From Stemphylium vesicarium (Eukaryota; Ascomycota; Dothideomycetes; Pleosporales; Pleosporaceae), in assembly GCA_004380135.1 (NCBI GenBank), contig QXCR01000128.1:1-64000 (forward strand): 64,000 bases of DNA, written 5' to 3'. A program made the translations under genes and the position numbers. Under the pieces are notes generated by a model. It was not told the origin of the DNA and did not search any database. It saw only the letters and a program-made list of their open reading frames with translations. Positions 9,621 through 18,765 of the stretch are shown here, piece by piece; position 1 is the stretch's first letter; each line of letters starts with the position of its first letter.

Positions 9621-11098
9621 CAGACTTGCTATCAATCAGGCCAGTCCGATATCAATCAGGCTGCCGCCCCAATTTGGCAGGCCGGAGCTCTCAGCCTGAC
9701 CTGATTGATTGCCAAGGCGTCACGGAGGTCGTATTTGAGGACTAATTTGCCTGCCAAGACTAAGGTTTTTAGGCCAGACTATTTAACTGTTTAACTATTT
9801 AATATTAAAAAAAAAACTATCGTGGCTACTTATATTACTTATATAAGCTTGTATAGTAGCAAATTCGTCTACTATGTGACCTAGTTTTAGTGTTTTAAGT
9901 CCTATCCGACGCTAGCTTTTTAAACACTGTAACGCTGTGATCAACTCGATCTTCATCCGCAGTCGCCGCGTGCCTAGCATATCTCCAAGCTCGCTAAACG
10001 TACGCTCACAATCAGCTGCTGACGCTGGTATTGTGAGTACGTCGATCGCAAACTTGGAGAGCATAGGGTATTGTTGTGACAGCAGCTGCCAGTACAACAG
10101 CGGGTTGTACGATCTAGGATCGTCCTCGGCGAGCACTGGAATACGTTTCCACTGCTCATATTCATCGCCAAGACTCTCTTGCTGGTGTTTATCTGCAGCT
10201 TCAAGTTGTGACTTCAAAAACGCGGATCGCGACTCTGTTCTGCCGCATAAGAGCGACGAGAGAGCCTTGATTTGGGTCGCGGCGAGCCGAAACTGGGCCA
10301 GCGGGTCCTACGCCGTGACCTTTAGCGCGCTGGGCGAGGTGGGCAGCAGCAGACGAGGTAGACCTGGCGTCGTATTCCCCCCCAATCTTCTTATTAACGT
10401 GATAATAGCGGCAAAGCTAGATCTTACGCAGCCTAACGCGGTCATATACAGGCCAACCGTGGCGGTATATCCAACTTGGCGGACCTCTCATATGCTCCTT
10501 GCTGCGCCGCTCGAGGTGGGGGACGCGCTGCCAGTCCAGCTCATCGAACTCGCCGTCGCCGTCCTCCTCGCAAGCCTGTACAACCTCAGGACTGTCGCTG
10601 TCGTCACTGAGATCATCGAGGGCGCTGCTAGCAGCCGGCCTAATAGACGTGTTTGGCGGAGGATCGTTGCGATTGTCGCGTTAAACAAGGCGCTGGAGTT
10701 AAGAGCGAGGCTAGACGGGTATTTTAACACTAAAAAAGCGCGTTTTAGGTGTATACTAACGCGATAATAGGTGCAACGACAGGTACTAGTACTAAGATTA
10801 GACGATCGAGGATCTAATTAGTAGAAATACTAAGTTTTACGCGCTAACTACTTTCTTAGACCCCTAAATAACCTTATAAAACTACCTAAGATCCCACCCT
10901 AAAAATGTAACAAAAATAGGACAAAAACACTAGTAAAATACTTATATACTAGTCTAGTATTAGTTAAATTAATTAGGCTAAGAGTCTTAATTTAATCTAA
11001 CTAGTAAAACAACACCTTCGGCCTGACGTTGGCCTGATTGAGGCTTGGCAATCAGGCCAATCAAATCTATCAAATCAGACTGATTGTTAGCAAGTCTG
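9621..11098. mobile_element. Internally deleted hAT transposon, 1478 bp
   Basis: The element begins CAGACTTGCTATCAATCAG and ends with the inverted copy, differing at one position (19-bp terminal inverted repeats). It is flanked by perfect 8-bp duplications. Subterminal copies of the AATCAGGC/GCCTGATT word recur at both ends, as is usual for hAT transposase binding. Inside, on the minus strand, only the N-terminal BED-type finger region and the C-terminal dimerisation region of a hAT transposase remain, so the element is non-autonomous. The 10.8-11.0 kb part is AT-rich noncoding sequence. Confidence 0.92.
9912..10623 (-). pseudogene. hAT transposase relic (BED finger fused to dimerisation domain)
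   Basis: From 10623 down the frame reads an acidic linker (LDDLSDDSDSPEVVQACEED), then PSWIYRHGWPVYDR and a zinc-finger-like block followed by a His/Gly-rich motif (LAQRAKGHGVG), typical of the BED-type finger of fungal hAT transposases. An in-frame TAG replaces the conserved Trp before LCRYYH, where one expected Cys is Tyr. The frame then shifts by one and enters an open 101-aa segment (10217-9912) with the hAT C-terminal dimerisation signature: YNPLLYWQLLSQQYPMLSKF, IPASAADCERTFSELGDML, ELITALQCLKS. The stop there also replaces an expected Trp. The whole catalytic centre is missing, so no active transposase can be made. Confidence 0.82.
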
Positions 11099-11106
11099 AG
11101 CAAAAG
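11099..11106 (+). repeat. Right 8-bp target-site duplication (AGCAAAAG)
   Basis: This is the exact second copy of the 9613-9620 octamer, directly after the right inverted terminus. Confidence 0.9.
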
Positions 11107-12657
11107 GATGCTATAGAAAAGAATACGCAGATACCGCTTATGACCCGAATTTTCTCGAGCCTTCGTACAGTCGATATTTGGTCGGGGCCAGACAAAGATT
11201 ATTCAGGCTTCGCCCTCGAGTGTCTATGGAACCAGTTCACAGTTTCGCGGGAACTTGGGCTTCCTCCCAAACTGGCGGCCTGGCCAGAATTCAGCGACAG
11301 ATACTTTATTGGGCCATGGTTCAAGCGAGTGTGGGCTTTACAGGAAGTAACGCTGGCTAGACCTGGTGACCCAGTTCTCCATTCGGGTCACGAATGGTGT
11401 CCCTGGCAGGCGATTGAGGCTGTCGAAGAACATTTTCAGTCCAAACGTTCTGGTTTTTATGAAGATATGGAAGACATGGATGCCACATGGTATTATTTAT
11501 GCGAGCTGTTCTTACTGCAAGGCCCTGCTTACGAAATAATCCATCTTCGCAGGAGCTATTGGGCTAGTAGGCCTATTCCTCTGGCCACGTCGGAACCATT
11601 TCTTGCGTCTTTGAGGCTCGAGGCGACCGATCCACAAGACAAAGTCTATGGTATTCTGAGCTTGCTCGACCACGTAACTCTTTGCACAGGTTATAGCAAG
11701 TCTGTACCTCAAGTGTATTCTGACGCCACCAGAGCCCTGATTCGGGACTCTCCGGGTGATTATCTGCATTTGCTACGTTGGTGTAGGTCGCTGAAAGCGC
11801 CAGACGGGATTGTTGGGAATTGGCCTTCGTGGACTCTTGACTTTTCCTACACAGAATATCTCTGGGCGTCTCACCTTGACGGCAAATTAGAGCCCAAACT
11901 GTCCACTGAAAATCTGAATTTCCGCTTTCAGAACCACGGCCTGGATAGTAACAGACATATTTAGGTTCTTCCGTATTCACTGTGGACAAGGTCAAGCATG
12001 TAATTGCGTGTCCTTATACATCATTCCCCAGTTATGATGATTTTCGGTTCGCCAACGATTGGCTAGAATATCTGGCCAAGTCAAGAAAAGCGTACTCTGC
12101 AGGTGCAGTGGTAGCAAAAGCATAGATACCCCATCATCGGGACACATGATTTCAGATCATTGTGCAACTTCCCCATGTCAGAAAAGAAGGCTCAATAGAC
12201 CTCACCGAAATTATGTATCTGGCCCTGCACCTTTGGCCTAAAGTAACTATGCATCGTCGCTGTCGCTACCTAAGACGTCATTTAGAGCCTTTCGTAGATT
12301 GCTTGGTACCCGAATCTGCTGTACGCCAATACTTTTTCACTACTGAACATGGTCTGTGTGGATTCTGTATGCAGGGGGCCAAGATAGGCGATAGGGTTTC
12401 TGTATTCTCCACCGGTGAATCAGAAGGTACCGTCGTTCCCTTGATCGTGCGGCCCCATGAGGACGAAGAGTACTCTATGGTTTGTGTAGCATGGTTGCAA
12501 GATGGGTGGGAGGACTTGGTGGAGTATCTGGGAAATACGGAACCACAAAATATAATAATCAGGTAAAATTATTGCCGTTGGGGTAAGTCCTGTGTGCCTA
12601 TTTTTCTCCCGCAATACCCCCGTACTCCACACTCCGGAGTGCACGTCTCAGAGCTGA

Positions 12658-13395
12658 CTAGCTCACAGTAATCGTACTGCTTCCACTCGGCAGCAACGTT
12701 CCATTCGCAAACCCCTCAGTGCATAGAATCATATAATCGTGTCCACCTAGTCGCATGCCCGCCTTGCTCCACGCATCGAAATGCTTCTGCGTCGTGATTG
12801 TACCGCCGACCCGCTTCTCTGTCCTCACAGACCAGAACTGCGTGAACGTTCGTGTACCTTCAATCGACGGCTTGTTGACGCGCTGGCTAGTGAAGAGCTC
12901 GTACGTGCCTTCTCCGAAAGTGAAGTTGCCTTTGGGCGTCCAGGGTTCCCCAGGCGCGAGGATGTCGTAGGATTCGATGATGTAGTACTCTATCAGGGGA
13001 TTGCGTGTCCAACCATAGAGCGCGAGATACCCAGGCCCTTTGGCGTCATAGGTACCAGAGTATCTCACAGTGCTTTTACGGTCAGCTAAACTGCTCGTAT
13101 GCTGTTAATTTTATCTCTTAGCCTACCGAGAACCTCCCGGCTTGAAACCAGTGCCAGCGACGAACCCGCCACCGGGCTGACCTGACCAGTTGCAGGTGTA
13201 CTTTCCGCCACCTTGCTGATTGCAACGGAAGGAGCCGCCGCCCTCGGACCAGAAAGAGTAGTAGCCACCTTGGCGAGCTTCAAGTTGCTTGCCCACTGTT
13301 TCGTGGTTGATGAGCGAGGTTATGCCGCTTGGTGCAGTGAGGACAGTGGGAATGGATGCCAGCGCGGCTGTTACGAGGATAGTCAAGGACACCAT
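12658..13395 (-). CDS. Endo-1,4-beta-xylanase, glycoside hydrolase family 11
   Basis: Two exons (13127-13395 and 12658-13072) joined across a 54-bp intron encode 227 aa, the usual GH11 length. GH11 enzymes hydrolyse internal beta-1,4 bonds of xylan outside the cell by a retaining mechanism. The order is: signal peptide (MVSLTILVTAALASIPTVLTA), a propeptide ending EARQ, then the beta-jelly-roll core with YYSFWSEGGGSFRC, SGQPGGGFVAGTGFKPGG, RTVRYSGTYD and LALYGWTRNPLIEYYI. The nucleophile is Glu118 in IEYYI and the acid/base Glu209 in CTEGF. The chain ends STITVS as usual. A TTG further upstream is open but the ATG at 13395 gives the proper signal peptide. No cellulose-binding module is present. 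It is a typical plant-cell-wall-degrading enzyme of a saprotroph or plant pathogen. Confidence 0.95.
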
Positions 13396-14471
13396 GATTG
13401 GGGTTTGCTGCAAGTGGAGTCGAATCTTGCAATGTAGTCGCGGTCACTTATAACATCTCCGGGCAGGAGGAAATCATAGGGTGGGGATACCTCTCGGAGG
13501 TGCGGAGAGGGGCGCGTGATTCATACTTTCCTTCTTGGCGACTCGTCACTTGTCGTGGGTATAGATGGTAAGGAACCATTGTGAGACTACACAGGCTACC
13601 CTCTGTGGGGCGGAGTATGGCAGCTCAGCCAGCCTAGAATCGGCCGCAACCAAACACGCATCCGCCAAGTCTGGGGTGCATTCTTGTCAATATGCTTGAT
13701 ACAGTGATCGCGGTGCTGGGGGTGCTAAACTACTTTATCTGATCATCTTTGTTATTGGTGCTGACGCCGAAGTGGCCATTTGCCGGCGGCAACTGTGAAT
13801 ATCCAAATTAACGTCTCATCACCACGTTTCACCGGTTCCCAAGTGCCGGTAGTGTCGGGCTCAAACCTTTTGCTATTTCATTGGAGATGGGTAGAAGTAA
13901 TGATCTTGTTTCAATCTGTCCGATTGCGAGGCCAAACTTTGCTTCCGCTAGCTATTCCGTTTAACATTGTCTCCGTATCGGCGACGTATATTCGAGAGTA
14001 TGACAAATGATCGTGAAATATTCATCACTGATTTCAACTGCGTCAAGACTAGCTTAGTTATGTGTCGTGGTAGTGATTCCTGCCCGAGACCGCCCAGGTG
14101 AAGACGCGCACCTGCCGGCGTAGCTAGCGTGGTGGCAAAATGCTCACTTTCTTCTCACTTCTTTTCCTGCTGTCTTCTTCACGCTACTACCTTGCCCCAA
14201 CATTGGTATCCTTCCTTCTCGATCCTGTCTTGGGTATCTTTTATCTCAGCTTCACGCACCATGTTCCAGTTCCTCCTGCGTACGAGAATACTTCCTGATC
14301 TCACTTTATCAGATTATGAGACAAGAGCAATATGCTAAGCGGGAAGAGTCGTTGGGGCTTAGCAAGTCCTTTCAATGTTCATTTGACGAGGCAGGGACCG
14401 CTGCTGAATTGAAATGGCCGCTAACTACTCACAGCCAGAATTCTTCATAGAATATATAGTACATCCACACC
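13396..14471. other. Intergenic region, xylanase promoter side
   Basis: The region holds the promoter of the minus-strand xylanase and the 3' flank of the minus-strand tafazzin gene. Short ORFs at 13780-14010 and 14129-14338 show no protein features. No repeat or RNA gene is seen. Confidence 0.45.
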
Positions 14472-15758
14472 TCATGTGTCCTTGGTGATGCTGCTGTCCT
14501 CTTTGCGACCTTCCCTGTGAGGCCCCTCCCGCAACCATGTTTCCGCAAAGCTGTTTTTAGGGTCGTCCTCGGGGTATCCGCGCTGCCGCCTAACGTCTAG
14601 CACGGCCTGTCGTATGCGCCGCGTGCACTCCTTGCGTATGCTGACGGCCTCTTCAGAGTACTTGAGCGAGTCGTTGAGTACCCCGACTTCCAACTGCCCA
14701 CCCTTCCATTCCTCAAACTCCCGCATCTGTTTCCAGCGCGCGCGCAAGTCACCAAAGACCTCCTCGGCGTTCAGCTTCTCGCCAAATGTCACCCTGACGT
14801 TCTGGAACGGCCGTGGGATGAAGCGCGGGAACTCGCGACTTTCGTGCATGATGTTGTCAAACCCCTCAACAAAGATGGGCACAATGTCCGGCATCGGATC
14901 GCTTTCCAATATGAGTCGCGACACACCCCACTTGAAGTAGCGCATTATCCTCTGTTCGCTCTGGTGTATCATGCCTTCGGGAAAGATGTGAACCCATGCA
15001 TGTCGTCGACTCAGATATGCCGAGGGTGCGGGGAACGTGTCGTGGCCGTTCGTGGAGAAGGTCAGATGTCCATCGGTGAAGGGATCAATGAGATCTGGGC
15101 TCTTGAGCGATGTCTTAGGTTTCTCGGGAGGGTCTTGTTCGTGTGTGAAAGGGCCGCGAGAGAGGAGGCGGATGGCTTGCGTTATCGTGGGTTGGAAGAG
15201 ACCACCGTACTGAGAGTGCGCTGAGCGATGCGTGGGGAGAACCTGTCCAAAGGTAAAGAAAGTCGACAATCCTCTATCCTGACATTAGCTATGCGACGTG
15301 CGAGGAGAGAAAGACATACTTATTGGTAAAGCACAAGTCGTAGCTTCCAAGTCCCCACCGCAGGTTGTCCGGATTGAACATGTAGTTGAGGGGAAGTATA
15401 CCCCACAGTATGGGGTCATCCATCCTATTCCAATTATATGAGCGTCGTCCATTGCATCGCGAGGCTGAGACTATGGCAAACGTACGTACACGGAGATATG
15501 GTTTGAGACTACGCGCATTAGTATGAAGGCACTGTCTCAATCTCCATGCAACTACATACCGGTAATCAGTCCCCTCTCTCTCTTTGCAGGATCCTCCCTC
15601 TCATCCAACAGCTTCAAGAAGTCGTCCATGCCATGCGTCTCCACCTTGCTCAGCCCTTTGAGGAAGCCTTTGCACAAAAGGCCCACGGCGCCCATTGTGA
15701 AGACGGACGCGGCGCGCCATGGTCCACTGGGCGCCTCTGGCTGCTCCTCTGGTCGCAT
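14472..15758 (-). CDS. TAZ1: Tafazzin-like cardiolipin-remodelling acyltransferase
   Basis: Four exons (15560-15758, 15490-15508, 15320-15424, 14472-15273) join in frame to 374 aa. Exon 2 is only 19 nt, and exons 2/3 are split inside the active-site motif. Tafazzin is a mitochondrial membrane transacylase that remodels cardiolipin acyl chains. Evidence: an N-terminal hydrophobic anchor (FTMGAVGLLCKGFL), the PlsC-type motif NHISVMDD (HX4D, His70-Asp75), LRWGLGSYDLCF, TFGQVLPTHR, and the second acyltransferase motif IFPEGMIH (FPEG, about 205-208), followed by VPIFVEGFDNIM. An insert after TFGQVLPTHR (about residues 130-185, with GLFQPTITQAIRLL) is normal for fungal tafazzins. Introns are 51, 65 and 46 bp. 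The ATG at 15758 (MRPEEQPEAPSGPWRAAS) is preferred over an in-frame ATG at 15857. Confidence 0.92.
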
Positions 15759-16125
15759 TGGGGGCGTGGTTGATTGAGACACGACATGTGAAGAATTCGC
15801 GCCGGACACCTGATGGACTGCGCAGCCAACGTCACTCCCGCCAGCCAGGGACCGCAATTTTGGCGACAGGCACTAGCGGGAATGCGGTCGGCACGTGCGG
15901 CGAGTGGCTGGCTCTTCCGTCTCCAATCTTCCTCCACCAACTTTACTCGACACATGCAACATTAGACGTGTAACTGTGGATTCTCCCTACTTTGTGGCTG
16001 CACATCATCTTGTAAACCCAGGCTTGGCGTTGGCAACCTTCCCGAGGTCAAAGCGCGTCTAACTACAAGTCGCGTCTCGCTTTCCCGTTGCAGACCAACA
16101 CCACCACTTTTCACATCAACTCAAC
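15759..16125. other. Divergent promoter region (tafazzin / NOSIP)
   Basis: This gap of about 370 bp separates the divergent tafazzin and NOSIP-like genes, so both promoters must lie here. The ORFs crossing it are extensions or shadows. Pyrimidine-rich, CAACACCACCAC-like sequence precedes the plus-strand ATG, as is common in fungal 5' UTRs. Confidence 0.45.
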
Positions 16126-17199
16126 ATGCCGCCACCAAAAACTATATTCACTTCGTATGAGAGGAACTCGCTCAAGGATAGATGGGGCTCACAAGCAACG
16201 CGCCTCACCCGTGACTCTTTCCTACCATTCGGCTCCTGCCAGCTCTGCCTTCTTCCGTCAGTAGACCCAGTATGCTGTCCACAAGGTGACCTCTTCTGCA
16301 GAGAGTGCGCCATGACCAATCTTCTTGCGCAAAGAAAGGAGATGAAGCGACTAGAAAAGGTCAACGAGCGGCAAAAGCTGGAGGATGAAGACCAGAAACT
16401 GCGCGAGGAAGAGGAGGCCCGGTTACGAGCGGTGGAAGAATTTGAAGCTGTACAGCAAGGGCTTTCTGTCAAGGCTGGTGCGTCAGCAAGAATGGTCGGA
16501 AGACAGGGCGGCAAGATCACGGTGGAAGAAGAGCAGGATATCAAAGCCGGTGAGAGCAAAGGCACGAAACGGAAGTTTGAAATTGACGAGGAAGAATTGA
16601 AGCGCATTGCGAGCGAAGAGCAAAGAAAGGCGAAGCGAACTTTAGACGAAGAGCGCAAAGCTGCAAAAGGTCATCTTCCGAGTTTCTGGGTACCTGGCGA
16701 GACACCCGATCAACATCATAAGAACGCCGAGAAGGCAAAAATCACGCCAGTATGCCCGTCTAGCTCACCAGACCAGCCGCACAACCTGTCTCTGAAGGGG
16801 CTGACCAGTGTCAATTTTCACGAAGAAAAATCGACAGATATCGGAAAGACGGCCCGCACGTGTCCGAGCTGCCAGAAGGCGCTTTCAAACAGCACAAAAG
16901 CCATGCTTGCAATACCCTGCGGTCATGTCCTCTGCAAGCCCTGCGTCGACAAGTTTCTCAAACCAGAGCATCGACATCAGCGTGATGCGCACGACGATGG
17001 ACCGGACCCGGAAACGGTACATTGCTACGTCTGCGATGCGGATCTCACGACGGTACCAGACGCCAAGGAAGGAAAGAAGAAGAAAGACAAGGAGAGGGCG
17101 CCGAAGCCGGGCTTGGTGGAGATAAGGAGCGAGGGAACTGGTTTTGCCAGTGGTGGGAAGGCCATGGTCAAGAGGGAGGGGGTCGCATTCCAGGTGTAG
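16126..17199 (+). CDS. NOSIP-like RING/U-box protein
   Basis: This is a single-exon gene of 357 aa. The N-terminus matches the zinc-finger of nitric-oxide-synthase-interacting protein: NSLKDRWGSQATRLTRDSF, FGSCQLCLLPSVDPVCCPQG and LFCRECAMTNLLAQRKEM. A Glu/Lys/Arg-rich coiled coil follows (about 65-185). The C-terminal half carries the partner RING-like domain: LTSVNFHEE, CPSCQKALSN, IPCGHVLCKPC, and later HCYVCDADL. The split-RING layout (half finger, long coiled coil, half finger) is characteristic of NOSIP, a nuclear E3 ubiquitin ligase associated in eukaryotes with spliceosomes. The fungal role is less studied. The end is basic (KKKKDKERAPKPG) with GFASGG. Length is a little above animal NOSIP (about 300 aa). 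Start and stop are clear, with no sign of introns. Confidence 0.93.
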   Translation: MPPPKTIFTSYERNSLKDRWGSQATRLTRDSFLPFGSCQLCLLPSVDPVCCPQGDLFCRECAMTNLLAQRKEMKRLEKVNERQKLEDEDQKLREEEEARLRAVEEFEAVQQGLSVKAGASARMVGRQGGKITVEEEQDIKAGESKGTKRKFEIDEEELKRIASEEQRKAKRTLDEERKAAKGHLPSFWVPGETPDQHHKNAEKAKITPVCPSSSPDQPHNLSLKGLTSVNFHEEKSTDIGKTARTCPSCQKALSNSTKAMLAIPCGHVLCKPCVDKFLKPEHRHQRDAHDDGPDPETVHCYVCDADLTTVPDAKEGKKKKDKERAPKPGLVEIRSEGTGFASGGKAMVKREGVAFQV

Positions 17200-17649
17200 A
17201 GTTGCAAAACCAACAACGACTGTTTGGCCGACTTTATTCTTCTTAAACGAGCGGTTCCGTGCTTTGTGGACTACAAGTAGCGAGCGAGAGGAGATGAGGA
17301 GAGATGGGTCAACCGAACATATCCAACCATCCGATAATTCTGAATTTCACCTGGAGCCGTCCGTTGTAGTCTCCAGACTTGCGCATGCAGTCCGCTCATT
17401 TTCACCATGCCCAGGTGCCTAGGCGCTCGATGGTTCTGGTCGAGTCTGGTATTGTTTACTGTCACATGTGATCGCGCTAGCCCAACTCTCTCTCACCTTC
17501 CAATTTCCTGGACCCTGAACGTCAGTTAGCGCTTGCACCGATATTACCCAACCTTCTTCAACTCGAAAATAACCTCTATCTCTTCTCCCGCAGACTCCCT
17601 AATCAACCCCACTCTATGCCCAACATGGCTGACTCAACCCTCACTGAGC
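17200..17649. other. Intergenic region, no gene seen
   Basis: The region contains the NOSIP 3' flank and the remnant promoter of the downstream F-box pseudogene. Pyrimidine-rich tracts are present; nothing else is supportable. Confidence 0.45.
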
Positions 17650-18550
17650 TGCAGCGCTACCGTTCAGATGCTCGACAACTGGGTCATGGACCCCAAGATC
17701 TTGATCTAGAACTGTCCGTTGGACGACGGCCGTCACGAGATCAAGCCAAGATACGACCTTAGGGGTCTACATGTATTGCCTACCGAACTTCAACAGCATG
17801 TGCTTTGCTTCGTAGACATCAAAACGTTGCTCACCTTCCGTAGCGTGAGCATGAGGGCTATGGGGGTGGTGGATGGTATCATTGAGTATCAGAAGTTAGG
17901 ATCTACATATACTGTACTGAAGCATCGAGCTGACGATGACAAAGGTCATGAAACACGCCCCAAACAGCCTTCGCATGGCCATCGGTATACGAACCGCACA
18001 CACGTTCACCATCAAACAGTTGTTTGCGAAGCTCTGCTAGAAGACATGCGACGAGCCTGGTTGTGGCCAGTTCGCAGCCTGCTTAAACGTCTTCACTCTC
18101 TCCCGTCGTTGTTTATCCGTTGGCGGAGGTTGCCTATTCCCTCGGTGCCCCATCGGCGCGGGCCACGTTTCACTTCACCAGATGAAGCAGGAAGTAATTG
18201 CCTCCCTTCCCAGTTTCTACCCCATCTCTGAACAGTATTCCGAATACTTTTCTCCCCAGGAAATAGGACATGGCATGTGTGGACCCTTGTACAACTACTT
18301 CGACATGATGGACGCATGTTGCAACGAAGTGGGTTTTGATAAAGTTGAATTAGACGACCTTTCCTGGGAGACTACTGGTTACTGGAAATTGTGTTCGGTC
18401 CGCATGCCGTGGCTGAGCATGCTGGGTGTACATGCTGAGCATGGGGTCTTCAACCCTATCTGTAAACATCAATTGAGGTGGGGAGCTCATCCTCACTCCC
18501 TCGCCAAAATCAAGACTGTTTCGGTATCTTACCAAGGAGATGATACCTAG
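17650..18550 (+). pseudogene. F-box protein pseudogene, relative of the gene at 23.2-24.2 kb
   Basis: An F-box reads LHVLPTELQQHVLCFVDIKT followed by LLTFRSVSMRAMGVVDG and EYQKL, closely parallel to LDALPTELQQQIISSLDIKS and EYQKV in the intact relative at 23222-24226. Just before it, CPLDDGRHE matches CPLDHGKHD. After about 17945 the homology continues in another frame (APNSLRMAIGI, TIKQLFAKLC), crosses an in-frame TAG where a Gln (CAG) is likely original, and runs on through a Cys-rich block to the stop at 18550. Another stop (17707-17709) lies between the apparent start region and the F-box. So there is at least one frameshift and two stops. F-box proteins recruit substrates to SCF ubiquitin ligases; this copy cannot. 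Confidence 0.72.
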
Positions 18551-18765
18551 AGTTGTTTTGATCTTGATCCTGGCTCGCTGATCTTCCTGACTATGGTGGG
18601 GCTGAAAGATCATATGAGGGGAAAACATGCGGACATAGAGAGAGTGACGGAGGATGGATGAATGCAGAGTCCAGGCATCTACGGGGCTCGACAGGCACAT
18701 TGAAAACGGGCACGAAAAGGAGCAAGTAATTTGTATTAACGAGAGCGAGATGAATAAGCGCTCTA

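Larger units (their letters stand above)
9033..12566 (+). pseudogene. HET-domain gene disrupted by a hAT element
   Basis: The HET domain (heterokaryon incompatibility; fungal allorecognition and cell death) is recognisable in two halves. Before the insertion are EFRLMRFEPS, AVSYCWGPP and GLYWIDDLCIQQ (to 9620). After it are LMTRIFSSLRTVDIW, GPWFKRVWALQEVTLARPG and the long C-terminal half to 11964. The tail, including TEHGLCGFCMQGAKIGDRVSVF and ending at 12566, lies in another frame. Removing the 1478-bp transposon plus one 8-bp target copy restores the reading frame exactly at ...CIQQK/DAIEKN.... Two further frame changes near 11945-11968, and stops near 12123 and 12144 that might lie in a weak intron, suggest decay beyond the insertion. 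The gene is therefore unlikely to make a functional protein. The start at 9033 is the first ATG of the open frame and is uncertain. Confidence 0.82.

Noticed and set aside
9937..10767. 276-aa plus-strand frame inside the hAT element
   Set aside because: It is antisense to the transposase relic, whose dimerisation motif and BED-like finger are clear on the minus strand.
13396..13413. Extended start of the GH11 xylanase
   Set aside because: The extension begins with TTG. The ATG at 13395 gives the canonical signal peptide and family length.
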